This document shows, in pieces, positions 49,901 to 57,919 of a stretch of DNA of 64,000 bases; within the stretch, counting starts at the first letter, position 1; each line of letters begins with the position of its first letter. The translations under genes were made by a program, and so were the position numbers. Under the pieces are notes generated by a model that saw only the letters and a list, made by a program, of their open reading frames with translations, did not search any database and had not been told where the DNA came from. This DNA comes from Sabellastarte sp. h YS-2021 (Eukaryota > Annelida > Polychaeta > Sabellida > Sabellidae), in contig OZ024936.1 of assembly GCA_964017235.1 (NCBI GenBank), positions 43,947,028 to 44,011,027 of the forward strand, read 5' to 3'.

Positions 49901-50732
49901 AACAAATACAAATTCCCATTTCAAAATGTACGGCCACCGTTGAGGCATAGAATGAATAAAGAGGCAATGGTGGATATTGCCTTGAGAAAGAGGTAAGACT
50001 TGGTTCTTTCTGAGGGAGGTAATATAGAAAAATACATGAAGCAGGCTCTTCATTCCATAATGTATTGACATCAAGATCAAAATTGTAACCAAATTGTTAC
50101 ACTGAATTATGAATGGATGAACAAAAGTGCAGAACCACAAGGTTACCATCATACTAACACTGCAAAATGCACACCCTGATATAAGGAGAAGGTTTTACCC
50201 CAAAATATTTGGGGTAACCAAATTGGAGAAACTTGGGCAAGCGAGGGAGTCCGGGACACTGATATTTAATAGGCAGCCAAACATCTAAAACATCATCCAA
50301 AATGCATATTCAAACGCCCTATTTCCATCAGCCAATTAAATGGGGGAAAAATTGAAACCTTAAACTGACAGCTGTGAAACCGTCAGTCCATTTAGTAAAG
50401 CCCAAGAAGCTAGGTATGGTTTACATTAAATACGCTCAGGCTTAAGTAAGAACATTAACAGTTCCACAACAACACCCATACTATCTAGTTTATTGAAAAT
50501 ATTAGTAGTTATTAAAAGAAAAAAAAGTTTTAATGCATGTTTTATAATTAGCTGAACATTTTTGTCATATTTAAGAATGGACCTATAAACTGGAGATACA
50601 ATATAAGTATCAAGAACACACAAACTATACTTACTTGGCTTTCTTGTTGTACCGTTCTTTATCACTAGTGGGGTCTGAGCAAGTGATTTCAACAAGGAGA
50701 AGCAGAGACACTATCATGGAAGTCAGATCCAT
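13716..50732 (-). CDS. Anion-selective Cys-loop ligand-gated channel subunit (GlyR/GluCl/HisCl-like), whole gene
   Basis: The gene encodes a pentameric ligand-gated chloride channel subunit of the plasma membrane. Eleven exon positions join in phase: E1 98 nt, E2 42, E3 18, E4 18, E5 62, E6 68, E7 236, E8 83, E9 132, E10 395 or 467, E11 174 or 198. Predicted proteins are 441, 449, 465 or 473 residues. Visible hallmarks are an N-terminal signal peptide, the Cys-loop with 13 residues between its cysteines, a second cysteine pair spanning loop C as in GlyR and GluCl, the PAR motif before M2 that goes with anion selectivity, and M1 to M4. E7, E9, E10 and E11 each have two copies; the others are single. 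The agonist is not decidable here. The loop B stretch ESFGYT matches GlyR, and KAIDVWM after M2 matches GluCl and HisCl. E6 to E11 are near certain; E1 to E5 rest on splice sites and phase. Confidence 0.93.
14165..14338 (-). CDS. Exon E11a: M4 and stop, proximal terminal exon
   Basis: After acceptor tgtattgtag the exon reads [20 protein letters not shown], then the conserved [20 protein letters not shown] and [13 protein letters not shown] with a TGA stop. This is the cytoplasmic pre-M4 helix and M4, giving a 57-residue tail. I see no AATAAA on the minus strand between this stop and E11b, so transcripts ending here may run through E11b and share its 3' end. Confidence 0.95.
   Translation of the reverse strand: MNIVENGRREHHRSGLDVEGKHKARRIDKVSRKIFPLAFLLFNLVYWIMYAVPFQQS
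14339..16546 (-). other. Intron between E10b and E11a
   Basis: A 2.2-kb intron. Apart from a short SINE-like fragment at 15460-15560 it holds no element I recognise. A minus-strand frame at 15234-15458 is hydrophobic by base composition only. Confidence 0.7.
15460..15560 (+). mobile_element. Short tRNA-like SINE fragment
   Basis: A clear box B (gggttcgagtccc) lies in a tRNA-arm-like palindrome (ctgtgggttcgagtcccacaag), followed by gacctgtcccaatatg and gttgaacgggacttaaaacccc. The 3' half resembles the tails of mollusc tRNA-derived SINEs, but this family differs from the more common one in the window. Confidence 0.55.
16547..17013 (-). CDS. Exon E10b: M1-M2-M3 and loop, second alternative copy
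   Basis: The 467-nt exon has the same phases as E10a, 621 nt downstream of it. It starts [20 protein letters not shown], and M2 reads [20 protein letters not shown] from 0' to 19', so 19' is Arg as in vertebrate GlyR alpha, against Asn in E10a. The intracellular part is 24 codons longer and contains [10 protein letters not shown] and a basic segment ([11 protein letters not shown]), suggesting an SH3-type partner or trafficking signal absent from E10a. The donor CAG|gtacca and acceptor acaaacag are present; the latter has a weak pyrimidine tract. Confidence 0.96.
17635..18029 (-). CDS. Exon E10a: M1-M2-M3 and loop, first alternative copy
   Basis: The 395-nt exon begins AFPCLEIRF (second loop C cysteine), then M1 ([18 protein letters not shown]), the PAR anion filter, M2 ([20 protein letters not shown] from 0' to 19') and M3 ([20 protein letters not shown]), and ends in a short intracellular stretch [20 protein letters not shown] followed by ETPFDQ. 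Counting Arg as 0', position 6' is Leu, 9' the conserved Leu gate, and 19' Asn. Acceptor tttgctttcag and donor CAG|gtagtg. It enters in phase 1 and leaves in phase 0. It is about 74% identical to E10b through M1-M3. Confidence 0.97.
18030..19085 (-). other. Intron between E9b and E10a
   Basis: 1.06 kb of AT-rich intron. No alternative exon copy, repeat or RNA gene is seen. Confidence 0.7.
19086..19217 (-). CDS. Exon E9b: loops B and C, second alternative copy
   Basis: It has the same 132-nt length and phase as E9a, reading [20 protein letters not shown], then ELPQFTLEN and YDCSQNYTA. The changes cluster in the stretch between loops B and C, where a basic segment (IQRRDC in E9a) becomes TILYDC. 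Acceptor ctctgtttag is strong and donor GCAG|gtatac is acceptable. About 2.0 kb of repeat-bearing intron separates it from E9a. Confidence 0.94.
19218..21231 (-). other. Spacer between the two E9 copies
   Basis: It contains a dispersed-repeat fragment at 19430-19570 (tttgtttgtatgtttacaac then gatgttaatgaaattttta) and a moderately GC-rich stretch at 20525-20790 (cacccaaaatggggagggtaatgt ... gttacctccgacagagcttgtcat) that looks like another dispersed repeat. Short minus-strand frames here are random. Confidence 0.55.
21232..21363 (-). CDS. Exon E9a: loops B and C, first alternative copy
   Basis: This 132-nt exon reads [20 protein letters not shown], then [11 protein letters not shown], and ends [10 protein letters not shown]. 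The FGYT segment is loop B; the terminal Cys is the first of the second disulphide, closed by a Cys at the start of E10. A sequon (NYT) falls inside loop C. Acceptor gagcag is weakly pyrimidine-rich and donor GGAG|gtcaga is less canonical than that of E9b. It shares about 64% identity with E9b (28 of 44). As 132 is a multiple of three, double inclusion or skipping would keep the frame. Confidence 0.93.
22073..22155 (-). CDS. Exon E8: Cys-loop exon (single copy)
   Basis: This 83-nt exon encodes [20 protein letters not shown] followed by CPMMFES. The signature disulphide loop has 13 residues between its cysteines and the canonical PLD core. Vertebrate glycine-receptor genes have an 83-nt exon here too. 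It enters in phase 2 (AA from either E7 plus A gives Lys) and leaves in phase 1. I see no second copy although the exons on both sides are doubled. This loop couples agonist binding to the pore, so every isoform shares it. Confidence 0.96.
22156..25025 (-). other. Intron between E7b and E8
   Basis: 2.9 kb, very AT-rich, with a pair of near-identical 50-bp blocks around 22205-22285 (ttcctcaaaatgcaac, aatgyatagtattgttatcagca). A degraded SINE occupies 24033-24254. I searched for a second Cys-loop exon and found none. Confidence 0.6.
24033..24254 (-). mobile_element. tRNA-derived SINE, old copy
   Basis: Reading the minus strand, it has a tRNA-like head with box A-like and box B-like parts (ggggctcagtggtgcactgg ... 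gggatcaaaccc), then the family body (gctggtagctgctt) and a decayed A/T-rich tail. It is clearly more diverged than the copies at 46213 and 56017. Confidence 0.7.
25026..25261 (-). CDS. Exon E7b: ligand-binding domain, second alternative copy
   Basis: The same 236 nt and phase as E7a, 836 nt downstream of it. It runs [17 protein letters not shown], then [17 protein letters not shown], and ends [14 protein letters not shown]. Two sequons are seen: NLT in the variable middle segment, absent from E7a, and NSS at the place of NIT in E7a. The middle segment (residues 19 to 41) is where the two copies differ most. Donor AA|gtaagt and acceptor tttgcag are intact and there is no stop, so it looks functional rather than a dead duplicate. 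Confidence 0.95.
26098..26333 (-). CDS. Exon E7a: ligand-binding domain, first alternative copy
   Basis: This 236-nt exon encodes 78 residues from [17 protein letters not shown] (loop D region) through [12 protein letters not shown] (loop A) to [14 protein letters not shown] (loop E). Acceptor ttcag and donor AA|gtaagt are good. The loop D arginine (YLRQ), which contacts the carboxylate of glycine or glutamate in relatives, is kept. One N-glycosylation sequon, NIT, sits near the end. It is about 55% identical to E7b (43 of 78 residues by hand), with the same length and phase. Since 236 is not a multiple of three, including both copies or neither breaks the frame, which fits mutually exclusive use. 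Confidence 0.95.
26601..26668 (-). CDS. Exon E6: 68-nt beta-1 strand exon
   Basis: The exon reads [20 protein letters not shown] then TM, ending exactly at ATG|gtaagc. Vertebrate glycine-receptor genes have an exon of the same length, phase and position (ending ..SFGSIAETTM), so it is a confident match. It forms the first core strand of the extracellular domain, before loop D. It is present once and is shared by both E7 choices. A LINE 3' end lies about 200 bp upstream in the preceding intron on the opposite strand. Confidence 0.93.
26869..27292 (+). mobile_element. LINE 3' end (non-LTR retrotransposon)
   Basis: An 85-residue open stretch ends with [20 protein letters not shown], then [18 protein letters not shown]. 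The motif (S..APxLWNSLPxxIRxSxSxxxFKxxLKTxLF) is the conserved C-terminus of CR1/L2-type reverse transcriptase proteins. A stop and a ~150-bp 3' UTR follow, closing with an (ATTAG)n-like tail at 27261-27290, as expected for this group. It is 5'-truncated, retaining no reverse transcriptase core, and lies on the strand opposite the host gene in its intron between E5 and E6. Confidence 0.82.
27555..27935. mobile_element. Right half of a TGTCATGGTA-family DNA element
   Basis: The block shares segments with the right half of 37861-38576: agctgtaccttg, gcattctggaatatagagtaatacct, tttcggacctcagaggaatat, and an end reading aattggactttctactggtagaattgaa then cagattggacgttttagccatgaca. It lacks the left inverted repeat and is flanked on the right by an (AT)n run. 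Confidence 0.65.
28097..28618. mobile_element. Small inverted-repeat DNA element (MITE-like)
   Basis: Terminal inverted repeats of about 26 bp: left tacccctttcacagtacagg then cagtat; right is its near-exact complement (atactgcctgtactgtgaaa then agggca). Flanking bases are TTA on the left and TAA on the right, compatible with a TA or degenerate three-base target duplication. It is 522 bp with no transposase. The reading frames inside it are incidental. Confidence 0.78.
28807..29028 (+). mobile_element. tRNA-derived SINE, diverged copy
   Basis: It begins gggccatggtggtgcagtgg (box A), has cctcccacctctgaggcaat and box B ggttcaaactccgg, then the family body (gaagttgatagttgcctaca, acagaaccttgaccaac) and ends acctgcacagtgttgaaagc and gatgtaaaaccccatg. 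The simple A/T tail is lost. Confidence 0.8.
29343..29404 (-). CDS. Exon E5: N-terminal helix of the ligand-binding domain
   Basis: This 62-nt exon has acceptor gcttgcag and donor AAA|gtaagt. Entered in phase 2 it reads [20 protein letters not shown] and leaves in phase 1, exactly what the 68-nt E6 needs. The stretch [15 protein letters not shown] sits where relatives have an amphipathic helix followed by YDxRxRP, although the YD..RP signature itself is altered here. It is the only exon of the leader region whose length is not a multiple of three, so it cannot be skipped without loss of frame. I found it by looking for an exon of length 2 modulo 3 at this place. Confidence 0.75.
30219..30236 (-). 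CDS. Exon E4: 18-nt microexon
   Basis: The acceptor is a T-rich tract ending ggcag; the donor is a perfect CAG|gtaagt. In phase 2 it reads HEPFA with split codons at both ends, and the last one joins E5 to give Ser. It is frame-preserving and may be skippable. It lies about 360 bp downstream (in transcription order) of a 1.16-kb inverted-repeat DNA element. Confidence 0.52.
30597..31760. mobile_element. 1.16-kb DNA element with long inverted repeats made of nested palindromes
   Basis: The left arm starts GTTACGTCCAATCC and the right arm ends GGATTGGGCGTAAC. The arms stay complementary for over 100 bp. A six-base direct repeat ATATGT lies immediately outside (30591-30596 and 31761-31766), consistent with a target duplication. 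Each arm consists of four or five copies of a ~24-bp near-palindrome of the form TTGCCCATTTCRTGAAATRGGCAA. The ~900-bp middle is AT-rich and non-coding. I cannot assign it to a superfamily. Confidence 0.82.
32310..32615 (-). other. Unassigned 101-codon reading frame
   Basis: An open frame without a recognised domain, in the intron between E3 and E4. The middle ([20 protein letters not shown]) looks less random than most AT-rich frames here and could be a decayed mobile-element piece. No exon boundaries fit the receptor gene. Not claimed as a gene. Confidence 0.15.
32640..33720 (+). repeat. Degenerate ~130-bp tandem repeat
   Basis: About seven units recur at roughly 32687, 32820, 32960, 33183, 33331, 33455 and 33583. 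Each has a version of tttcctataagttatatcaa then catagcaaacctgtagaagc and gagatagatgcacct. Units diverge strongly, so the array is old. It resembles in layout, not in sequence, the tandem cores at 1-9000. Confidence 0.6.
35640..36570 (-). mobile_element. LINE C-terminus and 3' end, degraded
   Basis: On the minus strand [13 protein letters not shown] is followed by a Cys-rich segment (SFC..SPE, then VHCNKVKG in another frame) and then [16 protein letters not shown] and [20 protein letters not shown]. This order, the ..HRxLG.. block, a C-C-H-C-like cluster, a WI segment and ILLxKxYI..., is typical of the region after the reverse transcriptase in L1/Tx1-like elements. An A-rich tail lies at about 35640-35725. 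The copy has at least one stop and one frame change and is 5'-truncated. Confidence 0.68.
37198..37215 (-). CDS. Exon E3: 18-nt microexon
   Basis: The flanks are ctttacag upstream and gtatgt downstream. In phase 2 the exon gives LRKPE plus the split codons on either side. It is six codons long and frame-preserving, so it could be a cassette. An internal AG six nucleotides in could serve as an alternative acceptor, also in frame. Being so short it is supported only by its two good splice sites and the phase match. Confidence 0.5.
37465..37673 (-). mobile_element. tRNA-derived SINE
   Basis: The minus-strand copy has head gggtcggcagtggcacagag, box B ggattctcaatccgaat in diverged form, body caagtgggaaagcaggtagt then tgccattggtcggccgttta, and a TTTATTTATT-complement tail at 37465-37480. 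Older than the 46213 and 56017 copies. Confidence 0.8.
37861..38576. mobile_element. 716-bp inverted-repeat DNA element, TGTCATGGTA family
   Basis: Inverted repeats of about 60 bp, left TGTCATGGTAGAAAGTCCAA then TCTGGTAGAATTTCAAATTC, with near-exact complement ending CCATGACA at 38576. TA dinucleotides flank both ends (37859-37860, 38577-38578), consistent with a TA target duplication as in Tc1/mariner-type elements. Within the arms the unit GGTAGAAAGTCCAAT recurs. There is no transposase. Half of a second copy is at 27555-27935. Confidence 0.82.
40191..40401 (+). mobile_element. tRNA-derived SINE, head-truncated
   Basis: It lacks the first ~30 bases. Visible parts: cacttcccacctctaagatg, box B-like gcttaaatcccggcc, tcaagtgggaaaactggatg, tggcagtttacagtacagaa, and a (AAAT)n tail at about 40387-40401. 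It lies 65 bp from E2, downstream of it on the genomic map only. Confidence 0.75.
40466..40507 (-). CDS. Exon E2: 42-nt basic N-terminal exon
   Basis: A run of T ending in cag precedes the exon and gtaagc follows it. In phase 2 it reads [13 protein letters not shown] after the joined Asn codon, a basic extracellular N-terminal segment ahead of the conserved ligand-binding fold. Its length is a multiple of three, so inclusion or skipping keeps the frame. This part of the protein is poorly conserved in the family, so the support is splice sites plus phase, not homology. Confidence 0.62.
46213..46427 (-). mobile_element. tRNA-derived SINE, young copy with target duplication
   Basis: On the minus strand: ggggccacggtggcagagtg (box A), cctcccacctctgaggccgg, box B ggttcgatccccg, a unique body, gtgttgaaagcgatgtaaaa and an (AAAT)n tail. 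A 14-base direct repeat, TCCAACTTAGTTTA, flanks it at 46203-46216 and 46428-46441. The intact boxes and long exact duplication indicate recent insertion. Confidence 0.9.
46755..47185. repeat. 55-bp minisatellite, about 7.7 copies
   Basis: The unit runs cttcagcacagagctatgta, gtaatgaaaactgtgtactt, atatgcacccatgca. The first four copies are nearly identical and the later ones diverge progressively (acacatgtacttcag variants), a gradient expected if recent amplification occurred at one end. A short open frame overlaps its end by chance. Confidence 0.92.
50635..50732 (-). CDS. Exon E1: start codon and signal peptide
   Basis: The ATG at 50732-50730 opens 32 codons beginning [20 protein letters not shown]: a short polar start, a hydrophobic core and a small residue (Cys-Ser) at a plausible signal-peptidase site. 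After cleavage the mature chain would start near [12 protein letters not shown]. The exon ends in phase 2 at a strong donor (AA|gtaagt). Its phase fits E2 with no stop. A possible acceptor (cattccag) lies about 30 nt upstream of the ATG, at 50763-50764, so the 5' untranslated region may come from a more distal exon. A second in-frame ATG (codon 6) would leave a shorter signal sequence. The link to the downstream exons is inferred from phase and position. Confidence 0.75.
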
Positions 50733-52709
50733 GGTGAGTGGATGTCCTAGGTCAGAGGCAGGCTGGAATGATATATAGTATATTTTGTAAGAATTTTAAT
50801 TCCAAGCATTGCCAAGTGATACTACACTTACCCAGCCTCTGACATTGAAGTAAGTGTGCAAACTTTAAATGGTTGTAATGGTAGTTGACCTGAACTATGT
50901 GTCCTAATATTACCTAAAATGAATCCCCCTAGGTCATACAAGCCTAAAATATTTAACACGTTGTTGCTTATTTGTGACTAGATGCATTTTATGTTTTGGT
51001 AGTATCCATTTGGTGTCATTGGTGTACACAGTTCAGGATTTATATTTGGGTAGGATGCATTAACCACAACACAGACCATTTTGCTTATCTGATTTTAAAA
51101 ATGTGCGAAAACCTGTCATGTTCTCCGATGACCTGTATTAAACACAAAAGGCAGGAGGGGTGAATGGAGGGGGGGGGGGGGGGGGGGCAACATGAATACC
51201 CAGGGTGTCTCATTTTTAAGCATGTACTGCTAACATACAAAGTCCATTCTGTTTACAATAAGGATAAGCTCGTAAAACCAAAATTCAAATGTGACCTGTA
51301 TACAATTGTATGGAACTAAATGTCCTTGCTATTACAAATCTATGTCTTAGCATATATTGCATATGAGGTACTTTTTGGGACATATCAGAAATCTGGTTGA
51401 TGTCCCAAAAATGTTTCTTATTAGAGGAGCCATTATCCTGTTTTGGAATAAAAGGAACATCAAAAATACATGAAACTGTACAAGGTTATACTTTCCAAAG
51501 CAGCTTCGCCGTATCAGTCAACCAGTAGTTGTCCAGTATTTAGCTAATTGGATCAGTGGAATTGTTCTTACAATGATAATTAAATGAAAGCAGACCAACC
51601 AACCATTAAATGATGTCAACAGCTGCTTTTTAGATAGCATTTCTTAAAAGCTATGATCTTATTGATTAATAAAAAGAGGCATATATATTTGATTGATATC
51701 AAACCATGTTTTTAAAGGAGAGACATTATTTTTATTTGAACAAAGGGGTCTCTAAATAAAGAAAAACCTACCAGATGAAGACTGAGAAATTTGATCTAGA
51801 TTTGCTTGTTTACAATACACATTGAAAAATTTTAATTGAAAAAGTGTTAAAGCTCAACACATTATACAGTTATACAAAACAGTGTAACAAGAATAACCAG
51901 AATGCCATGACATATAACTCAGGCAAGGAAAGTTACGTGATACATGGGTCAAACATATCTGAACAAGGTTAAAACATAGCAGGTATAAATTTTATTGGTC
52001 CCTATGTGTGACATGCTAATAGAGACTGTCCAGGGTGATCCTTAAAGGTAGGTACCTGTTCTTTCTAGCAAAATATCAGGACAGATATAAATCCAATATA
52101 GTTGCCAAAAAGGCCCAGCTAATAACCCCCTTTTATACTGCCTGCAGTGGAGATAACTTGTAGGAAGTTTTTGTGCATATTTTTCATGTATTTTCTCCAA
52201 TGTCAAAGTCCAAGTGAAACAGGGCTTCTCAAGCTTAAATGGGTGAGATATGACACAAGAATTGGGCAGGTAGAATAAAGAAACTGTTGATATAACCAGG
52301 TCTAGGAATAACAAACCCTAAAATTTCAGGTAATGACATACTGCAAACAGAGGACCAGCCCAAGGCAGTGTTATAGAACAGAATAGAAACATTTATATAG
52401 TGCAAAATTGATACAACATCCTCTAATGCGCTCAAGGCCAAAAAGGGAGAGTCCAGGGACATATCAGGTCGACATCCAAGTTAGTGCCCACCAGAGGAGA
52501 TATACTATGGTGGAGGATATGCTAGTGTAAACAAATAGGATTTTAGCTGGCTTCGAAAACCTGTTATTGTGTGCTGTGATAGGACCAATTGTGGGAGTCT
52601 GTTCCATTCAGTGGGGAAAGTGTTTGCGAAACCTCACCTACCAATGTCCTTTCTAGGACAAACTGAGAAAGAGATAGCCGATTTCCATGAGTAATGCTAC
52701 TGGTTATGA

Positions 52710-53222
52710 CTTTTGTCTTAAAATGAGGCTAAGTCTGTGGTCTTAGACTTGGAGGATTTCACAAAGCTGCTAAGTCTAGGCTTTGGCTAAGTCTACCCAA
52801 GAGTGGGCTTAACTTTTGTAAACAGAGACTTAAATATGGCCGCCATATATTTTTCTCACTTCAAAATTTGAAATGCTTGGAAATAAAGAATAAATATATA
52901 TAGAACACCTCCCTAAATTAGGCTTTTGACATATCTATGTGATTACGAGGCTTCCCATTGAAAAACTGCATTTTTTTCAAAGATAAAATGAGTTAAACAA
53001 AGGATATATGTTACCACTAAAATATTTTGACTAGAAATAAAGGGTCACATGACACAGAAAACCACTGTGGTTATATGATAGGCTTGAACTTAGCTAACTC
53101 ACCCTTTGTGAAATCCATTTAAGTCCGGGACTTAGCAAAGACAAAAGGCTCAGTTTTAAGTCTCTGACTTAGCCTAAGTTAAGGCTAAGTCTTAGACCCT
53201 TTGTGAAATTGGCCCCTGGTGT
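52710..53222. mobile_element. Palindromic MITE-like element
   Basis: The two halves are roughly complementary: aggatttcacaaagctgcta then agtctaggctttggctaagt on the left, and gcctaagttaaggctaagtc then ttagaccctttgtgaaattg on the right, with a further internal ttgtgaaatccatttaagtc block. Terminal gaaattggcccctgg on the right is typical of a family of short palindromic elements with a CCAATTTCACAAAG end. Left limit is uncertain. Confidence 0.55.
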
Positions 53223-56016
53223 TTTCCTGATAAAATCTCTTGGAAGCTGTGACGTAAATTGTAAGTAATTAGAAGTAATACAATAAAAACATGCCTAACA
53301 CAGACATATAATTGAGCTATGAAGGTTAAATGAGAAATATTCTCACGTCAATATCATTACTAATAAACTAACTCGGTTCTGGGATAAACTGCTCTTACTG
53401 TGTCTGAAATAGTGATACTGAAATAGTAAAGAAAAACATTAATCAATGCACCCTTTTTCCAGGTGCAGTGGGGTGTCAATAGGCGGCATCAATTACCCCA
53501 ATAAACAAGTAATAACAAGGTAGACTGATCCATAAATAAAATCATCTTACCAAGAAATTAGTGTAATTACAGAGCATTCTCCATTGTGGAGTACATAATA
53601 ATTAACTATAATATAATTAATAAAAATATTTCAGGTCTGAAGCCAAAAGTATTGAAGCTAATATTGATAAAAAGTTAATTCAGTACGTTAGGAACTGACC
53701 AAATTGAAACAGCAATTGAAAACATGGGAATATGTCCATGTGCTAAACAAAGTATTGAAGTATTGTTACTTTTGTACTAATATGTGTTATCTTGGATATA
53801 AAGCACAGTAAAAGTATGTATATAATAATAATAATAATAAGGTATTACTACCTTTGTGTTGCATCCTATACACATACCAGACTGCCAGACTTATATACTT
53901 GTGCCATTCCTTCAGGTTATACCTGCGTATTGCGCAGATGACAAACTAGCGCTGCTGTTACTCAGCCAAACCCAGGGAGACATTTAGCTACACTCAGATA
54001 CAATAATTGAACATTTTTACGAACAATTGATGACTTTTGCAAGAAACATCAATATCTGATATAACCATCATTTTGTCTCTTGATACATTAGCTTTTCCCT
54101 CCTTACATTACAGATTATTGGCCACCAAACTTTCCTTTTTAATCTGAAACTCAAAAGTAAAGCCGTGGTGTAGTGCCTTTTTGTTGAACATTAGCTATGA
54201 CCAGCCCTGTTGATTCTATGTTGTGTCACATACCCCTAATATATATGCAAACTAACTCTCATCAGATGCAGGAATTTTTACAGGATAGACTTTTGAAATT
54301 GATTATAATTAAGAACCAGTTTGAGACCCTGAAGATATTTGTGATCACATTGCATGTGCCTTGAAGCATTGCATTCTCTTTACACCCATCTGGAGCAAAA
54401 CATGAAAACCAAATTACAATGATTTGTGGCATTTTATGGGAGGCAAGCCCTAACCCCCAGTTTGTATCACTCTCTTTGTTACATAAAACAGTGTGGTCAT
54501 GTTTTACCCCATTTATATTGTAGCTGCTGTCTAGCTGTACATATTACAGTCAGAATTCCATTCATATTTATAGACATGAATGGATTATGGGTTTTTTAAT
54601 CTTTCAATAAATGACAAGCTACACCAAGTTTCACAGTAATGTCATATTTATGTGTGACCAATAGCTTGTTTTGTGAAAGGTTAATACTATTAACTGCATT
54701 TTTTTTCGAATAGATGGCTATCTTAATCCACTTCTTGTTTTGCACTGATACAGCCATATGTATTTTACCCTAAAAATGCAACATTCAAGATCTTTACCAA
54801 TGAAATAAAATTGTAATAAATACTGCTTGAGTTTGTCACATTAAACCATAAGCATGTATATCTTTATTTTACAGTGGAGTATAAATAAAGCATCCAATAC
54901 ACTGATTTTGTTTTCTGCTTAAAATGAAAAGAATGATCGTGTAATTTCAGCAACTATTGAGACACCACAAAAACTATCATGTAAACCACTGCTTTCAATT
55001 GTATACTGGATGGAATATTATTTTTAATAATAATAGCTGGAGTAACTGTTACAGTTGATTTGTACAGTTGTTCATTTTTTTCTAAATGCCAAATGTTACC
55101 AGCAGTGTTCCAGAAGACCTTCCCCTCGATACATACATGCATCTGCACAGTGACGTGGAAGCTTTCGGATATGACACCACTCCACATAACTCAGGGAGGA
55201 AGTCATTACTTCTAACACTTTTTATTTTGGTTCCAGTCTCAAAGGCCACAAGTCAGATTAACCCAGACTGTATTCATAAGCTGCAAGCCCATTTTAGCCA
55301 ATACTTATGTTTAGGCCAAGGTAGACCTGGTACAAATGAATGTTACCTTTTGCGTTTATTTTTGTTATTTTGACATTAATTGGTCTGTAGTTGCATTTTA
55401 TGAAAGGCCATTGATACAGGGTATAATAGATGTTAGGCTGCTATAGCTTCAGCCACGTTTAAGATACTGAATAGACAGACCTTTAATTTGATGGCATGAT
55501 ATTTCTATGACCTCATCTCATCAGTGGTGTCATGATTAAGCTAAGTAAAGTAAAATGTAACATTTCCACATGACTATTACGATTGACCAACAAGAATATT
55601 TAATAGAAAGATTTGGTACATTAAATGTTAATCTATTGTTTCAACAATTGTGTTTCATAACCATCCTTCAGTGGGATGTTGTTTTGATTCTAAACCCACT
55701 GCCTCTCCCCAAAGTTTGCCTCCAAAACAATGTTATCGTGTTGTCCTGTTCATTATCTTATCTTTTCAGCCGTGAAGGTCTCAAAACGCAGATGCTCATT
55801 CCATTTTGTCTTCAAACATGTTTTATCAGTCCTAAGTCCCTTAGTGGTGGTACTTTATGGTGCTACAGCTTATCTTTATGTGGCTAAGACTTATCTTTGT
55901 GGTGTTGGAACTAATTTTGTATACTCTTCTGTGAAAACGGATCCGAGTCAGAATGAGTCAGAAGAATGTTAGTAGCCGACACCTGAGTTATAAATCTGCT
56001 GGCTGTTACAAAAATT

Positions 56017-56250
56017 GGGGCCACGGTGGCAGAGTGGTAACACTCTCGCCTCCCACCTCTGAGGCCGGGGTTCGGTTCCCGGCACGGTCTCAAGTGGGAA
56101 AGCTGGTAGTTGCTTGCCATTGGTCGGCAGTTTACAGTACAGAACCCTGACGAATTCTTTGTACTAGTTTCCTCTGCCCTTCCAACTACCCATCGTGATA
56201 TGACCTGTACAGTGTTGAAAGCGATGTAAAACCCCAAATAAATAAATAAA
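56017..56250 (+). mobile_element. tRNA-derived SINE, young full copy
   Basis: The best copy of the main family: ggggccacggtggcagagtg (box A), ctcgcctcccacctctgagg, box B gggttcggttccc, then gcacggtctcaagtgggaaa, a body with ggtcggcagtttacagtaca, and end gtgttgaaagcgatgtaaaa with an (AAAT)n tail. A 10-base repeat TGTTACAAAA flanks it at 56004-56013 and 56251-56260. Confidence 0.92.
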
Positions 56251-57919
56251 TGTTACAAAAGTCACAATTGTGAAACTGGTGCATTACTGGCAAAAACTTA
56301 TTTTTGGAATTGTCTGTGTACAACTGAATATATCATCTCCAGTCATTGTTTCTGAATTCATGGGTGATGTTCACCTAAAACTGCACCGATTTAACAAATA
56401 CTGGACATTTAGTTAATGGTTCAATCTGGTGATTACAGCCTTAGTCAGAAGGTAACTAAGTTTATTAATTGATTTCTCAAGCTATAATATTTGCTGTAGT
56501 GTATATCATTGGATATTATTATAGTTTATTTCTCATATTCAAGGTACATTTTTTACAAAGAAAAGTAGAAACAAGGGTAAAAAACAACACCAATACAAGT
56601 AATAAAAATAAACATTACATACAGACACTGGTTACAAAAATTGCACTTTCATTACATTTTAACTACACTTTAATCAAATTAATTTAGAACATCAAAATAA
56701 CAAAGCATATAATTTAAATCTTTTATTGTAAAGTTATCTCTATGACTATCAATATGCTTTGATAAGCTATGGAATAGATTACCTTAATTAAAAATATCAA
56801 TCATATAAATGAAGTTTGGCCAGTAACATCCTCGTCTTTATTCTCCGTCAAACTAGGGATTTGACTTTTAAATACAGATTGGAAAAAATCCAAGCCCAGT
56901 ATATTGCCTCTTTCAAAACCATCATGCTATGCACAGACCTTTCAATTAGCTGATAAAAGAGATGCTTAATGAAGTTGTTCACGATGGTCGATGCAGCCTT
57001 TTTTCTCTCACTTATTGGTATATTGAACATGGAAATACTGAGCTATTGTCCGGAATGACTATCTTTCAGAATTAATAGTGCCCTTTCCCTAGAAAACGAC
57101 TCTTAAACTCAAAGGAATATAATGTGGAGCTTGTAAAATAAAAGCCTTTCAGGAAATTAATGATGAAAATCCAATGTGTCATTACAATCAGGACTATCCA
57201 GACAGTTGTTTTGGGTATACCTATACATACCATTACTCTGATATTTAATTTGAATTCTAGTTTACATTGAGACAGACAACTGTGTGCTGATTGCCATTGC
57301 TCAATGAGAAAGGATATCTAAATCTACAGTCATCCAGACCGGGTGATACATTTCATTTCATTTCTAATTGTCCCTAACGGTGGAGAGGTGTTGCCACTTC
57401 GGCATAAACATGTGCTGATGTTTTGCAAATATTTTAGTAGCTAAGTCTCCCTGCAAATATGTTATTTATATATATCAAGGTATTTATTCAGAATTTCTGT
57501 TTCATGTACGTCTATTGAGTAAGTTGGATAAATCTTCAAGATAAAAATGGTCACTGGTGCTCCTTATGCAAGTTATGGATATGGATACATTTTATACATG
57601 ACTTAGTTAACTGAAATTAAAAACAAAGTTCTAGATAATGAATGTAGAGTACTCCTTGTGAAGTATAGTTTATATACTCTATCTCCCGACACATTACCGA
57701 AGACAAATTATAATGCTAAAGATTAATGCTAATTTTATTTTACTTGAGATAGAATGCAAATAAAAATATAAGTATACCAAAAGTATAAGTTTACCAATGT
57801 TTTTAAAACCTTACAAATTTTGTCCCTGATTAAAAAGTTACAACAAAGAATGGGGCATTAACAATTCCTAGACCTGCAGCCACACATACAAGACAAAGAT
57901 AAGTCTTTTCTAATAACCC

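Larger units (their letters stand above)
40508..50634 (-). other. First coding intron (between E1 and E2)
   Basis: 10.1 kb. It contains a young SINE (46213-46427), a 55-bp minisatellite (46755-47185) and a poly-G run at 45715-45727. No exon-like segment that would fit the phase between E1 and E2 was found. The other short frames show no domain. Confidence 0.6.

Noticed and set aside
56017-56250. A functional tRNA gene at the box A and box B of the SINE
   Set aside because: The arms do not fold into a full cloverleaf, and the head continues into a SINE body with an AAAT tail and target duplication.
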